From Bacillota bacterium (GTDB taxonomy: Bacteria; Bacillota; Clostridia; Acetivibrionales; DTU013): DNA of 64,000 nucleotides. Shown piece after piece: positions 57,372-64,000 of this stretch; position 1 is the first letter of the stretch; each line of letters begins with the position of its first letter. Under the pieces are notes generated by a model, which was given only the letters and a program-made list of their open reading frames with translations, did not search any database and was not told where the DNA came from. Where the stretch lies: assembly GCA_023426125.1 (NCBI GenBank), contig JAFABI010000054.1, positions 68,653 through 132,652 of the forward strand, in the 5' to 3' direction. The translations under genes were made by a program, and so were the position numbers.

Positions 57372-58892
57372 ATGTTTAAAATTATCTATGGCGGTTTTGT
57401 GCAGGAAACAAACTCTTTTTCCCCCGGTATATGCAAGCTTGAAAACTTTAAGGTGAACGTACCAGGGCAGGCGGTAATCGACGAGTTGGCGGATACGGCT
57501 ATGTTTGGCGGTATGATACAGCCTCTTCTCGAAGCGGATGATGTGGAGTTGATTCCGGCAACAGTAATGCAGGCCCATGCCTACGGTCCTGTGGACCGTG
57601 CGGTGGCGGATATGTTCATAGAGCGCGTGTTTAAGGTAATCCGGGAGGCGGGGAAGGTTGACGGCATATTTCTGTCCTTGCATGGCGGTATGTGCTTAAC
57701 GGACGAAGATGACGGCATTGGGCTGCTGCTGGAGACTTTTCGCAAAGAGGTCGGCGATTCGGTTCTTATTGCCGCATCCACTGATTTGCACGCAAATATC
57801 ACCGGACGAGTGATGAAAAACCTCGACATCCTGACAGGATATCAGACTTATCCCCACATCGATGTCTATGATACCAGTAAACGCGCAGCATTGCTGGGAC
57901 TCAGATGCCTCCGCGGAGTTATAGCGCCTGTGAGCGGATTTGTCAAGCTCCCAATGATATTGCAGCCTGAAGGATGTACAACTGCTGCGGGTCCTTTGCG
58001 CGAGCTTATGGATTACGGCCTTTCACTTGTAGACCAAGGCGAGATCCTGGATTTTTCACTGTATCATATGCAGCCCTGGCTGGATGTCAAGGAAGCAGGT
58101 GCCTCTGTTGTGCTTATAGCAACGGATCAGGATAAAGCTGGACACTATGCGGCAGAGATAGCCCAGCGGTTCTTTGATATGCGTGAACAACTAAGCTATA
58201 AACTCATGCCTTTGGATGAAGTACTTGATATCGCTGTCAGGAATAAATCCGGAAAGCCCGTGATACTTTCCGATTCGGCAGACGCTTCCAGTGCCGGCTC
58301 CGGAGGGGATAGCACAGAGGTTTTGCGCAGAATCATTGAACGTAAGCTGGATCTAAAGGCATCGCTGGTCGTGGCGGATCCCGTGGCTCCATCGGACGCC
58401 GAAAGGATCGGCTTTGGCAATCGCGGATCTTTGACATTCGGAGGCAAAATAGATAAAAAATATCAACGTTCCGTTACACTTGAGGGTACTGTTACGGGGT
58501 TGTTCGACGGCAAGGTATTGGTAAAGAGCGGGCCTTATGAAGGCCTTATCTGCGAGTGCGGCAAAACGGCGCTTTTCCGTGTGGGGAATATTGACATCGT
58601 CATATGCCAGGTACCGGTGCTCAATTTCTTCCCTGAGCAGTTCGAGGGCTTCGGTTTGAACATAGCCGACTACGATTTGCTGACGGTTAAGTCTGCGCTT
58701 GCATATCGCGCACTGTTTAGGAAGTATACGAGCGAGGATAGGATGTATACTGTGGATACTCCGGGTGCGAGCAGCAGCAATTTATTAAGCCTTGATTTTG
58801 TTAATATTCCAAGGCCGATATACCCTTATGACATTTTAAGCGGTTACAGGGCCGATAAAGCTGTAATCACAAAAGCCAGGTGCAAGAAATGA
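57372..58892 (+). CDS. M81 family metallopeptidase (MlrC-like)
   Basis: A 506-residue metallopeptidase of the MlrC/DUF1485 family, first known from microcystin breakdown, where it completes degradation of linear peptides. The N-terminal domain has YGGFVQETNSFSPG, VMQAHAYGPVD, FLSLHGGMCLTDEDD and ASTDLHANITGRVM with candidate metal ligands (Asp/His). The C-terminal MlrC domain (~300-490) holds SDSADASSAGSGGDST and EFPxxxFGL-like elements. There is no signal peptide, so it acts on imported peptides, consistent with the transporter just upstream. The start at 57372 follows GGGGTGG. Confidence 0.92.
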   Translation: MFKIIYGGFVQETNSFSPGICKLENFKVNVPGQAVIDELADTAMFGGMIQPLLEADDVELIPATVMQAHAYGPVDRAVADMFIERVFKVIREAGKVDGIFLSLHGGMCLTDEDDGIGLLLETFRKEVGDSVLIAASTDLHANITGRVMKNLDILTGYQTYPHIDVYDTSKRAALLGLRCLRGVIAPVSGFVKLPMILQPEGCTTAAGPLRELMDYGLSLVDQGEILDFSLYHMQPWLDVKEAGASVVLIATDQDKAGHYAAEIAQRFFDMREQLSYKLMPLDEVLDIAVRNKSGKPVILSDSADASSAGSGGDSTEVLRRIIERKLDLKASLVVADPVAPSDAERIGFGNRGSLTFGGKIDKKYQRSVTLEGTVTGLFDGKVLVKSGPYEGLICECGKTALFRVGNIDIVICQVPVLNFFPEQFEGFGLNIADYDLLTVKSALAYRALFRKYTSEDRMYTVDTPGASSSNLLSLDFVNIPRPIYPYDILSGYRADKAVITKARCKK

Positions 58893-58939
58893 AAATATTC
58901 TCAATTTTGAATCATTATAGTTACTGAAAGGATACGAAT

Positions 58940-59839
58940 ATGGAAAGTAAAAGAATTGGTTTTATTGGTCTTGGGATAATGGGTAAGCCCATGGCAAAAA
59001 ACCTGCTAAAGGCCGGATATGGACTTATCGTCTATGACATTGTACAGGAAGCAATCAAGGAATTGGTCTCTTTTGGGGCCGAAGCGGCAGCTAGTCCCAG
59101 GGAGGTGGCACAGCGCTGTGAGGGCATTGTTATTACAATGTTGCCGAATTCTCCCCATGTCAAGGAAGTAATGTTTGGTGAGGATGGAGTACTGAAGGGA
59201 GCGCGTCCGGGAACCATTGTAGCAGATATGAGCTCCATATCACCTATTGCTGCCGGGGAAATCGCCGATGAGGCACAAAAATGCGGTGTATCCTACCTGG
59301 ATTGTCCGGTTAGCGGCGGAGAGCCAAAGGCCATCGACGGTACGCTCGCCATAATGGTGGGAGGCAATCCGGAGGATTTTGAAAAGATAAAAGACATGCT
59401 GCTTGTTATGGGGGCATCTGCCGTATTGATTGGAAAGGTAGGCTCAGGGAGCATTACAAAATTGGCCAACCAGATTGTGGTTGCTATTAATATCGCTGCC
59501 TTGGGAGAGGCTTTCACTCTGGCTGTTAAGTCGGGTACGGATCCCGAGAAGGTTTTTGAGGCCATTAAAGGCGGTCTTGCCGGCAGCACGGTCATGAATG
59601 CCAAGATGCCTATGATTCTTTCCGGCAATTTTCAACCGGGTTTTCGTATCGATCTCCATATAAAAGACTTGATGAACGCGATAGAGACTGCGCAGGCAAA
59701 GGATATCGACATTCCCTTCACAAAAGATATTTTAAACCATATGCAGCAATTAAAAACGGAAGGCAAGGGAAGCTTCGACCACAGCGGTCTTGTTCAACAC
59801 TATGAAAGACTCTCCGGTGTTGAAGTGCGGAGAACATAA
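58940..59839 (+). CDS. 3-hydroxyisobutyrate/tartronate-semialdehyde type dehydrogenase
   Basis: A 299-residue beta-hydroxyacid dehydrogenase: Rossmann GFIGLGIMGKPMAKNLLKAG at the N-terminus, substrate motif DCPVSGGEPKAIDGTLAIMV (about 120-139) and the catalytic lysine in GSGSITKLANQ (about 173). The family includes GarR (tartronate-semialdehyde reductase) and 3-hydroxyisobutyrate dehydrogenase; the exact substrate cannot be fixed. In this operon it may process a beta-keto or semialdehyde acid made by the aminotransferase. Confidence 0.93.
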   Translation: MESKRIGFIGLGIMGKPMAKNLLKAGYGLIVYDIVQEAIKELVSFGAEAAASPREVAQRCEGIVITMLPNSPHVKEVMFGEDGVLKGARPGTIVADMSSISPIAAGEIADEAQKCGVSYLDCPVSGGEPKAIDGTLAIMVGGNPEDFEKIKDMLLVMGASAVLIGKVGSGSITKLANQIVVAINIAALGEAFTLAVKSGTDPEKVFEAIKGGLAGSTVMNAKMPMILSGNFQPGFRIDLHIKDLMNAIETAQAKDIDIPFTKDILNHMQQLKTEGKGSFDHSGLVQHYERLSGVEVRRT

Positions 59840-59926
59840 TAACAAGCATGGCTGGAACTTTCAAAAAGGTATGAATGAACGAGATAATTAAGTCATATCA
59901 ATTAAAGTAGAGAGAAGGTTTACATA

Positions 59927-60748
59927 ATGCAATTAAGTTGTTTACCTGTTTCCTTATTTAATGAAATTATTACCGGCAGGATGACTGTAAAGGATTGGGC
60001 AAGGATAGCCAGAATGGCGGGTATGGACTCCATTGACCTCAGCACGCTGTTTATAAAAGCCCATGTGCCTGTTTATTTGAAAAAGCTGAAACAAGAAATC
60101 GAGTCAGAGGGTATGACAGTCACTATGGTTACGGCATATCCCGATTTTACTCATCCGGACTTGTTGGAGCGGGAAAGACAACTTGAATACCTGGGAAGGG
60201 ATATTGCCGTCGCTTCTTACCTGGGTGCCAGGTATGTAAGGGTTACCGCAGGCCAGGCCCACCCTCAGACACCGGTTGACAAAGGGATCGCATGGGCTGT
60301 AGAAGGGCTGAGAAAGGCCGTTGAAAAAGCACAAGCCTATGGTGTCAAGCTTTTATTTGAAAACCATTCAAAGCCCGGTGCATGGGAATATAGTGACTTC
60401 TCGCACCCAACGGATGTTTTTTTAAAGATTGTTGGGGAAACCGGGGATATCAAACTGGGAATCAATTTTGATACGGCGAATATCATTGCCTATGGTGATG
60501 ATACGATGGAGGTTTTGAAAAAAGTCATCCATAGAGTAGAAACGGTTCACGCCAATGATACGTCTACGAGAGGCAGGCTTACACCGGTACTTCTTGGTGA
60601 GGGGCTTGTTCCTTTCCCCGAAATATTCGGATTGTTAAAGCAAGAAAGCTTTGACGGATGGATTTGTATTGAAGAAGCAAGCGGACGAGGTGAGGAAGGA
60701 ATTCACAAAGCTGCGGCATATGTACGAAAGATGTGGGAAAATTCATAG
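59927..60748 (+). CDS. Sugar phosphate isomerase/epimerase (TIM-barrel, AP endonuclease 2 fold)
   Basis: A 273-residue xylose-isomerase-like TIM barrel. The metal ligands expected in the family are visible: Glu in LLFENHSKPG, Asp in INFDTANII, His in VETVHANDT and Glu in GWICIEEASG. Such enzymes isomerise or epimerise keto sugars and acids, or act as dehydratases. AGAAGG precedes the ATG. It lies between the dehydrogenase and the transaldolase and presumably acts on a sugar-like intermediate. Confidence 0.9.
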   Translation: MQLSCLPVSLFNEIITGRMTVKDWARIARMAGMDSIDLSTLFIKAHVPVYLKKLKQEIESEGMTVTMVTAYPDFTHPDLLERERQLEYLGRDIAVASYLGARYVRVTAGQAHPQTPVDKGIAWAVEGLRKAVEKAQAYGVKLLFENHSKPGAWEYSDFSHPTDVFLKIVGETGDIKLGINFDTANIIAYGDDTMEVLKKVIHRVETVHANDTSTRGRLTPVLLGEGLVPFPEIFGLLKQESFDGWICIEEASGRGEEGIHKAAAYVRKMWENS

Positions 60749-60838
60749 AGCTTTCATTTTTGAATTGAAAATTGTAGGCATACGAAGCCCATGAAAGAAT
60801 CTTATAGAAAATTAATAACACAGGAAAGGGATGAAAGC

Positions 60839-61876
60839 ATGTCGGAAATTAAATATCTGAAATGGCTTGCAAGTGAAACAAAATCAAACTGGTGGCATGA
60901 TTCGGCTGATCCCGACGAATTAAAGCTGTCAATTGCAAACGGAGCTGTAGGGACTACGACAAATCCTTTATTGATAAAGCTTTCCATGTTTTCCAGACCG
61001 GAAATATGGACGCCAAAGCTGGTTGACATACCAAGGGATATTACAGGAGCAGAAAAGGCTGAGGCAATTCTCCAAAAGATAACCGGAAGCCTAGCAGAAA
61101 CATTATTGCCGGTTTTCGTAAAAACAAAAGGCGAACAGGGCTACGTCTGTGCACAGGTTAATCCGACCAAGCCCGGAAATAATGAAGTAATGCATTCCAT
61201 GGCAAGAAGGCTTAGCAAATGGGCTCCGAACATCGCAGTCAAATTGCCTGCAACCGCAGCGGGACTCGATGTGGCCGAAGAATGCGCTGCTGAAGGAATA
61301 CCCATAATGGTTACAGCAAGTTTCACGGTTCCCCAGGCACTGGCAATTGGCGAACGATGCAAAAGAGGAAAAGAAAGGGCACTAAAAGCGGGAATTAAGC
61401 CGGCAAGATGCTTTGCAGTTTTAATGATCGGCAGGCTTGATGATTATCTCAGGGACGTGGCAATGGATTGCAAATCCGGCCTGGCGGAGGAAGATATCAT
61501 ACAGGCCGGAATTGCTGTGGCGAAAAGAGCTTATTCCCTGTTCAACGAGAGGGGATATGAAGCAACCATCGTACCGGCGGGTATGCGAGGTGCTTACCAT
61601 ATGACGGAGCTTGCCGGAGCAAATATGGTCTTCTCAACAGCTCCGACGATACAAAGAATGGTGGCAAAGCTCGAAGGACCCTTCCAGGAACGGATTGACA
61701 TACCTGTCGATGCAAATGCTATCAAGAGGCTGGAAAAACTGAGGGAATTTGTCAGGGCATACGAGCCTGACGGAATGAAGCCTGAGGAGTTTATAACCTA
61801 TGGGGCGACACAGAAGACCCTGTCCCAGTTTGTAGAGGCTGGTTGGTTACCGCTGGAATCATATAAATTTGCATAA
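60839..61876 (+). CDS. Transaldolase-family protein
   Basis: A 345-residue protein of the transaldolase/fructose-6-phosphate aldolase superfamily. The Schiff-base lysine lies in NIAVKLPATAAGLDV, and GAVGTTTNPLLI near the N-terminus corresponds to the TTNPS motif. The start at 60839 follows AGGAAAGGG; a longer frame from 60791 has no site. It is longer than the short TalB-like aldolases, with a C-terminal extension (about 270-345). It ends the operon and could cleave or form a C-C bond on a sugar produced by the isomerase. Confidence 0.9.
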   Translation: MSEIKYLKWLASETKSNWWHDSADPDELKLSIANGAVGTTTNPLLIKLSMFSRPEIWTPKLVDIPRDITGAEKAEAILQKITGSLAETLLPVFVKTKGEQGYVCAQVNPTKPGNNEVMHSMARRLSKWAPNIAVKLPATAAGLDVAEECAAEGIPIMVTASFTVPQALAIGERCKRGKERALKAGIKPARCFAVLMIGRLDDYLRDVAMDCKSGLAEEDIIQAGIAVAKRAYSLFNERGYEATIVPAGMRGAYHMTELAGANMVFSTAPTIQRMVAKLEGPFQERIDIPVDANAIKRLEKLREFVRAYEPDGMKPEEFITYGATQKTLSQFVEAGWLPLESYKFA

Positions 61877-61940
61877 AAAACTCATTTGAGAGTCAAGGAA
61901 GTTCAAGCACAAGTATGCCATTAATTTGCTATTTGCGAAC

Positions 61941-61970
61941 ATAATGAGGCGATAAAGATATCCCCACCTG
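61941..61970 (+). repeat. Copy of the GGCGACAAAGATATCCCC repeat
   Basis: ATAATGAGGCGATAAAGATA, then TCCCCACCT, about 85% identical by eye to 34220-34248. It follows the transaldolase gene. Confidence 0.55.
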
Positions 61971-61988
61971 GCCTATACCCTTATGGGT

Positions 61989-62014
61989 GGGCGGGCAGTC
62001 GACGCTGCCCGCCC
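61989..62014 (+). terminator. GC-rich hairpin after the long operon
   Basis: GGGCGGGCAG pairs perfectly with CTGCCCGCCC around TCGACG. There is no T-tract directly after, though a weaker CCG/CGG hairpin with T5 follows by 62036. It probably terminates the 49.7-61.9 kb operon. Confidence 0.6.
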
Positions 62015-62062
62015 TAACGCCGTTTATGCGGTATTTTTATCTGTCTTTTGAATAAAGCCTAT

Positions 62063-62185
62063 CTACTTTCTGAAATCGTCCGCTTGATGGTGATTACGTC
62101 TGGCGACCCTGCGATTCCACCGCATTATCGCATTACTATGGGTATCGTCATATTTGTCCATTATTTTGGCCCATTGCTTTGTCAT
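62063..62185 (-). CDS. Possible 40-residue basic peptide
   Basis: A reverse frame MTKQWAKIMDKYDDTHSNAI followed by a basic stretch (MRWNRRVARRNHHQ). No clear ribosome-binding site. It may be a fragment of the same lost gene as the remnant upstream, or a chance frame. Confidence 0.2.
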   Translation of the reverse strand: MTKQWAKIMDKYDDTHSNAIMRWNRRVARRNHHQADDFRK

Positions 62186-62214
62186 GCGCACACACCGTCA
62201 CCGTCCAAGTCATC

Positions 62215-62505
62215 CGAAGTTGTATTGACTGTCCTTCTTTTCCCGGTGATATATGCCAAGGATCATCAGGAATCCCTTTGTCAAAGTAATGTCTGCACAG
62301 GGCATAAGTAATCGCTAACGATCCAACTTTATTGTTGTGTTCCGTATTAATTCTGCAAGCCTGGGATGTAATAACTTTGGAGGGAAATCATTCATGGATA
62401 GCCCGAAATATTCCATGTCAATGCGCATCGTATCAAACAGATGAACCCCTAAATACTTGGTATAAAAATATTTTCTTAAGAAAAAGAAAATAGGGTCACT
62501 CGTTG
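62215..62505 (-). pseudogene. Remnant of an unknown gene with a frameshift
   Basis: Reading the reverse strand from 62505, one frame gives a protein-like stretch (LRKYFYTKYLGVHLFDTMRI, then DMEYFGLSMNDFPPKLLHPR) that stops near 62317; the adjacent frame continues the same style (ITYALCRHYFDKGIPDDPWH, then ISPGKEGQSIQ). Joining them restores ~97 natural-looking residues. The 5' part overlaps the 3' end of the AraC gene. I do not recognise the family. Confidence 0.5.
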
Positions 62506-63392
62506 TTGTACAAGGTTCTGTAATAAGCGTTTCTGTAAGTGGAAGGAGTCAGATTTTCATATTCCTTGAAAAGCTTCATGAAGTATTTTTCGTCCTTAAA
62601 GCCCAACTTATAGGCTATTTCCTTGATACTGAGGTCGAACCTGCAGAGATATTGCTTTGCTTTAAGTATTTTCATACCATTGATATACTTTTTTGGGCTG
62701 ACTCCGAGATGCTTCTTAAACATTCTGGCCAGGTAGTCCTTGTTGTAGTTGAACTTTTCAGCCAGCTCATCAATAGTGAACTCCTCGGTTATGTTAAGAC
62801 GAATCCATTCAAGGAGAATATTGAAATTGCCGCTGCCGGTGTAGGATAATTCGTTTAGCTTCAGACTGGCACTGATAAACTGCTGGGATAGTTCCAAGAG
62901 TATTAAGGTAAGTGAATAATCGGTGGCGAAGGAGGTATAATAGCCTGAATTAGCGATATGCAGCAGCTGCTTGAAAAGTATGACACTCTTTTCAATACTT
63001 TCAGGCTGCAAAAATACAGGTAATATAATGCTGTCATTAAGCTTGTTGAAATACGGGTTGGAATTCAAGGGGGAAATCTCGTTCAATGCATCCTTCCTGT
63101 TAAGTATGCTGTTTTGACCGTGGCAGTAGAAGTGTAACCAGTAAAAAGAGGTATCCCCTGCCGAGTGCTGGTAGCCTGTATGAGTATGACCAGGTAGAAG
63201 GAGCAGGATCGAACTTGGAACCACCTCATACTTGATATCATCCTGCATGATAAATACAGTTCCCTTGACCCCTATTATTATTTCAAAGCTGTCCATGTTC
63301 CGTTTGCTGTGAATCCAGTTTCCTTCAGAAATAAATTGTCCGGAAGAAATATATGTAAAAGGTCTTTCGAGGGAAGCCTTAAAATAAAGCAT
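62496..63392 (-). CDS. AraC-family transcriptional regulator with cupin domain
   Basis: A 298-residue regulator: an N-terminal cupin sensor (~10-150, with VPSSILLLLPGHTHTGYQHS) and a C-terminal AraC domain (~195-295) with LAEKFNYNKDYLARMFKKHL, then LGFKDEKYFMKLFKEYENLT. Divergent from the GH127 gene at 63533, with a 140-base gap. It is a probable activator of arabinan or arabinoxylan use, inferred from the neighbour. Confidence 0.92.
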   Translation of the reverse strand: MLYFKASLERPFTYISSGQFISEGNWIHSKRNMDSFEIIIGVKGTVFIMQDDIKYEVVPSSILLLLPGHTHTGYQHSAGDTSFYWLHFYCHGQNSILNRKDALNEISPLNSNPYFNKLNDSIILPVFLQPESIEKSVILFKQLLHIANSGYYTSFATDYSLTLILLELSQQFISASLKLNELSYTGSGNFNILLEWIRLNITEEFTIDELAEKFNYNKDYLARMFKKHLGVSPKKYINGMKILKAKQYLCRFDLSIKEIAYKLGFKDEKYFMKLFKEYENLTPSTYRNAYYRTLYNNE

Positions 63393-63532
63393 ATGTCGGA
63401 TTTCACCACCAATTCTCCATATTTATGGGTCGATTCGCAAAATTTATTTTGCTAAAATTAGTATAGTACACAGGGCTATAAATTTCAAGAATCGCCCAAA
63501 AATGCCCGAAAAAAGCCAAAGGAGAGGATTAT

Positions 63533-64000
63533 ATGACAAAGCTTATCGAAACATACCCACTGCCTCTAAAGAAAACCGTTATCAAGGACAGCTTCTGGTC
63601 GGAATATCAAAAGCTGGTCCGGGATGTTGTGCTTTCATATCAGAAGGATGCATTAAACGACAATATTCCAGGTGCTGAACCAAGCCATGCCATAAAAAAC
63701 TTCAAGATTGCCGCAGGTGTTGAGACGGGAGAATTTTACGGTTGGGTCTTCCAGGACAGCGATGTTGCAAAATGGCTGGAGGCAGTTGCCTATAGTCTTT
63801 CTCTGACGCCGGACAGGGAGCTGGAGCGTTCAGCGGATGAGGTCATTGATATAATTGAAAAAGCACAGCAAAAAGACGGATACCTTGATACTTATTTCAT
63901 TATTAAAGAGCCTGAAAAGCGCTGGACAAACCTTGAGGAATGCCACGAGCTGTATTGTGCAGGACATATGATAGAGGCGGGTGTGGCATACTTCAGCGCC
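63533..64000 (+). CDS. GH127 beta-L-arabinofuranosidase-like glycosidase (3' end outside window)
   Basis: The first 156 residues of a larger protein. The start follows GGAGAGG. The N-terminus, VIKDSFWSEYQKLVRDVVLS, then FYGWVFQDSDVAKWLEAVAY and AQQKDGYLDTYFIIKEP match the alpha/alpha-barrel beginning of GH127 (DUF1680) enzymes, and the closing NLEECHELYCAGHMIEAGVA is the family signature with its conserved Glu, Cys and His. Typical members are ~600-650 residues. GH127 enzymes release beta-L-arabinofuranose. It is divergent from an AraC regulator. Confidence 0.92.
   Translation, partial: MTKLIETYPLPLKKTVIKDSFWSEYQKLVRDVVLSYQKDALNDNIPGAEPSHAIKNFKIAAGVETGEFYGWVFQDSDVAKWLEAVAYSLSLTPDRELERSADEVIDIIEKAQQKDGYLDTYFIIKEPEKRWTNLEECHELYCAGHMIEAGVAYFSA

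Noticed and set aside
62048..62311. 87-residue forward frame
   Set aside because: It is antisense to the more protein-like reverse remnant and has no ribosome-binding site.

Overview
The window looks like a chromosomal piece of an anaerobic low-to-mid-GC Firmicute of the class Clostridia. Support: strong AGGAGG ribosome-binding sites with frequent GTG/TTG starts, consensus sigma-A promoters, lipoproteins with classic lipoboxes, many AraC/GntR/WYL/PadR regulators, CUT1 sugar ABC transporters without a local ATPase, a YhfC/DUF3887 pair, and a DUF2975/small-XRE pair. The species cannot be named from the sequence.

Layout. 1-9.2 kb: tail of an AraC regulator, then a forward operon for a polysaccharide-derived substrate (M55 D-aminopeptidase, 2-hydroxyacid dehydrogenase, Gfo/Idh/MocA oxidoreductase, heparinase II/III-like lyase, CUT1 binding protein and two permeases). 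9.2-13.1 kb: reverse PadR-ABC-FtsX operon whose last gene fuses an FtsX permease to an extracytoplasmic thioredoxin-like domain; repeats flank it and PadR has a perfect palindromic operator. 13.2-20.6 kb: B12-binding radical SAM protein, three TadE/TadG-like pseudopilin genes, and a coiled-coil membrane protein. 20.8-27.1 kb: ADP-ribosylglycohydrolase with AraC regulator, TrpB2-type tryptophan synthase, and a large membrane protein with C-terminal Ig-like repeats. 27.3-31.4 kb: tRNA-Val and a potassium/proton homeostasis locus (UspA, two RCK proteins; divergently an RCK_C protein and a CPA2 antiporter). 31.4-38 kb: DUF2975, XRE, DUF4173, lipoprotein, WYL regulator, BtrH-like protein, ArsC/Spx-like protein. 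38.3-40.5 kb: a GC-rich two-gene ryanodine-receptor-domain (RyR) module. 40.6-43.5 kb: ABC-2 exporter operon headed by a short Cys-containing peptide behind a consensus promoter. 43.6-46.7 kb: an HTH-methyltransferase fusion, a PfkB (probable adenosine) kinase and S-adenosylhomocysteinase. 47-49.4 kb: orphan holin, YhfC/DUF3887, a candidate structured RNA and two tiny genes. 49.5-61.9 kb: a long GntR-controlled operon (class III aminotransferase, GntR, five-gene peptide ABC transporter, M81 peptidase, hydroxyisobutyrate-type dehydrogenase, TIM-barrel isomerase, transaldolase). 62.2-64 kb: a gene remnant, an AraC regulator and the start of a GH127 arabinofuranosidase.

How the genes fit together. 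Two sections are catabolic islands for imported oligomers; each pairs a transporter with an unusual metallopeptidase (M55 or M81) and NAD(P)-dependent oxidoreductases. The methyltransferase-kinase-AhcY operon recycles S-adenosylhomocysteine, and its first gene has the architecture expected of a SAH-sensing repressor. The strongest leads for new biology are that regulator, the RyR module, the FtsX-thioredoxin fusion, the peptide-exporter operon and the candidate RNA. Several short dispersed repeat families occupy the intergenic regions. Starts were moved inward from the longest possible reading frame wherever a clear ribosome-binding site required it.
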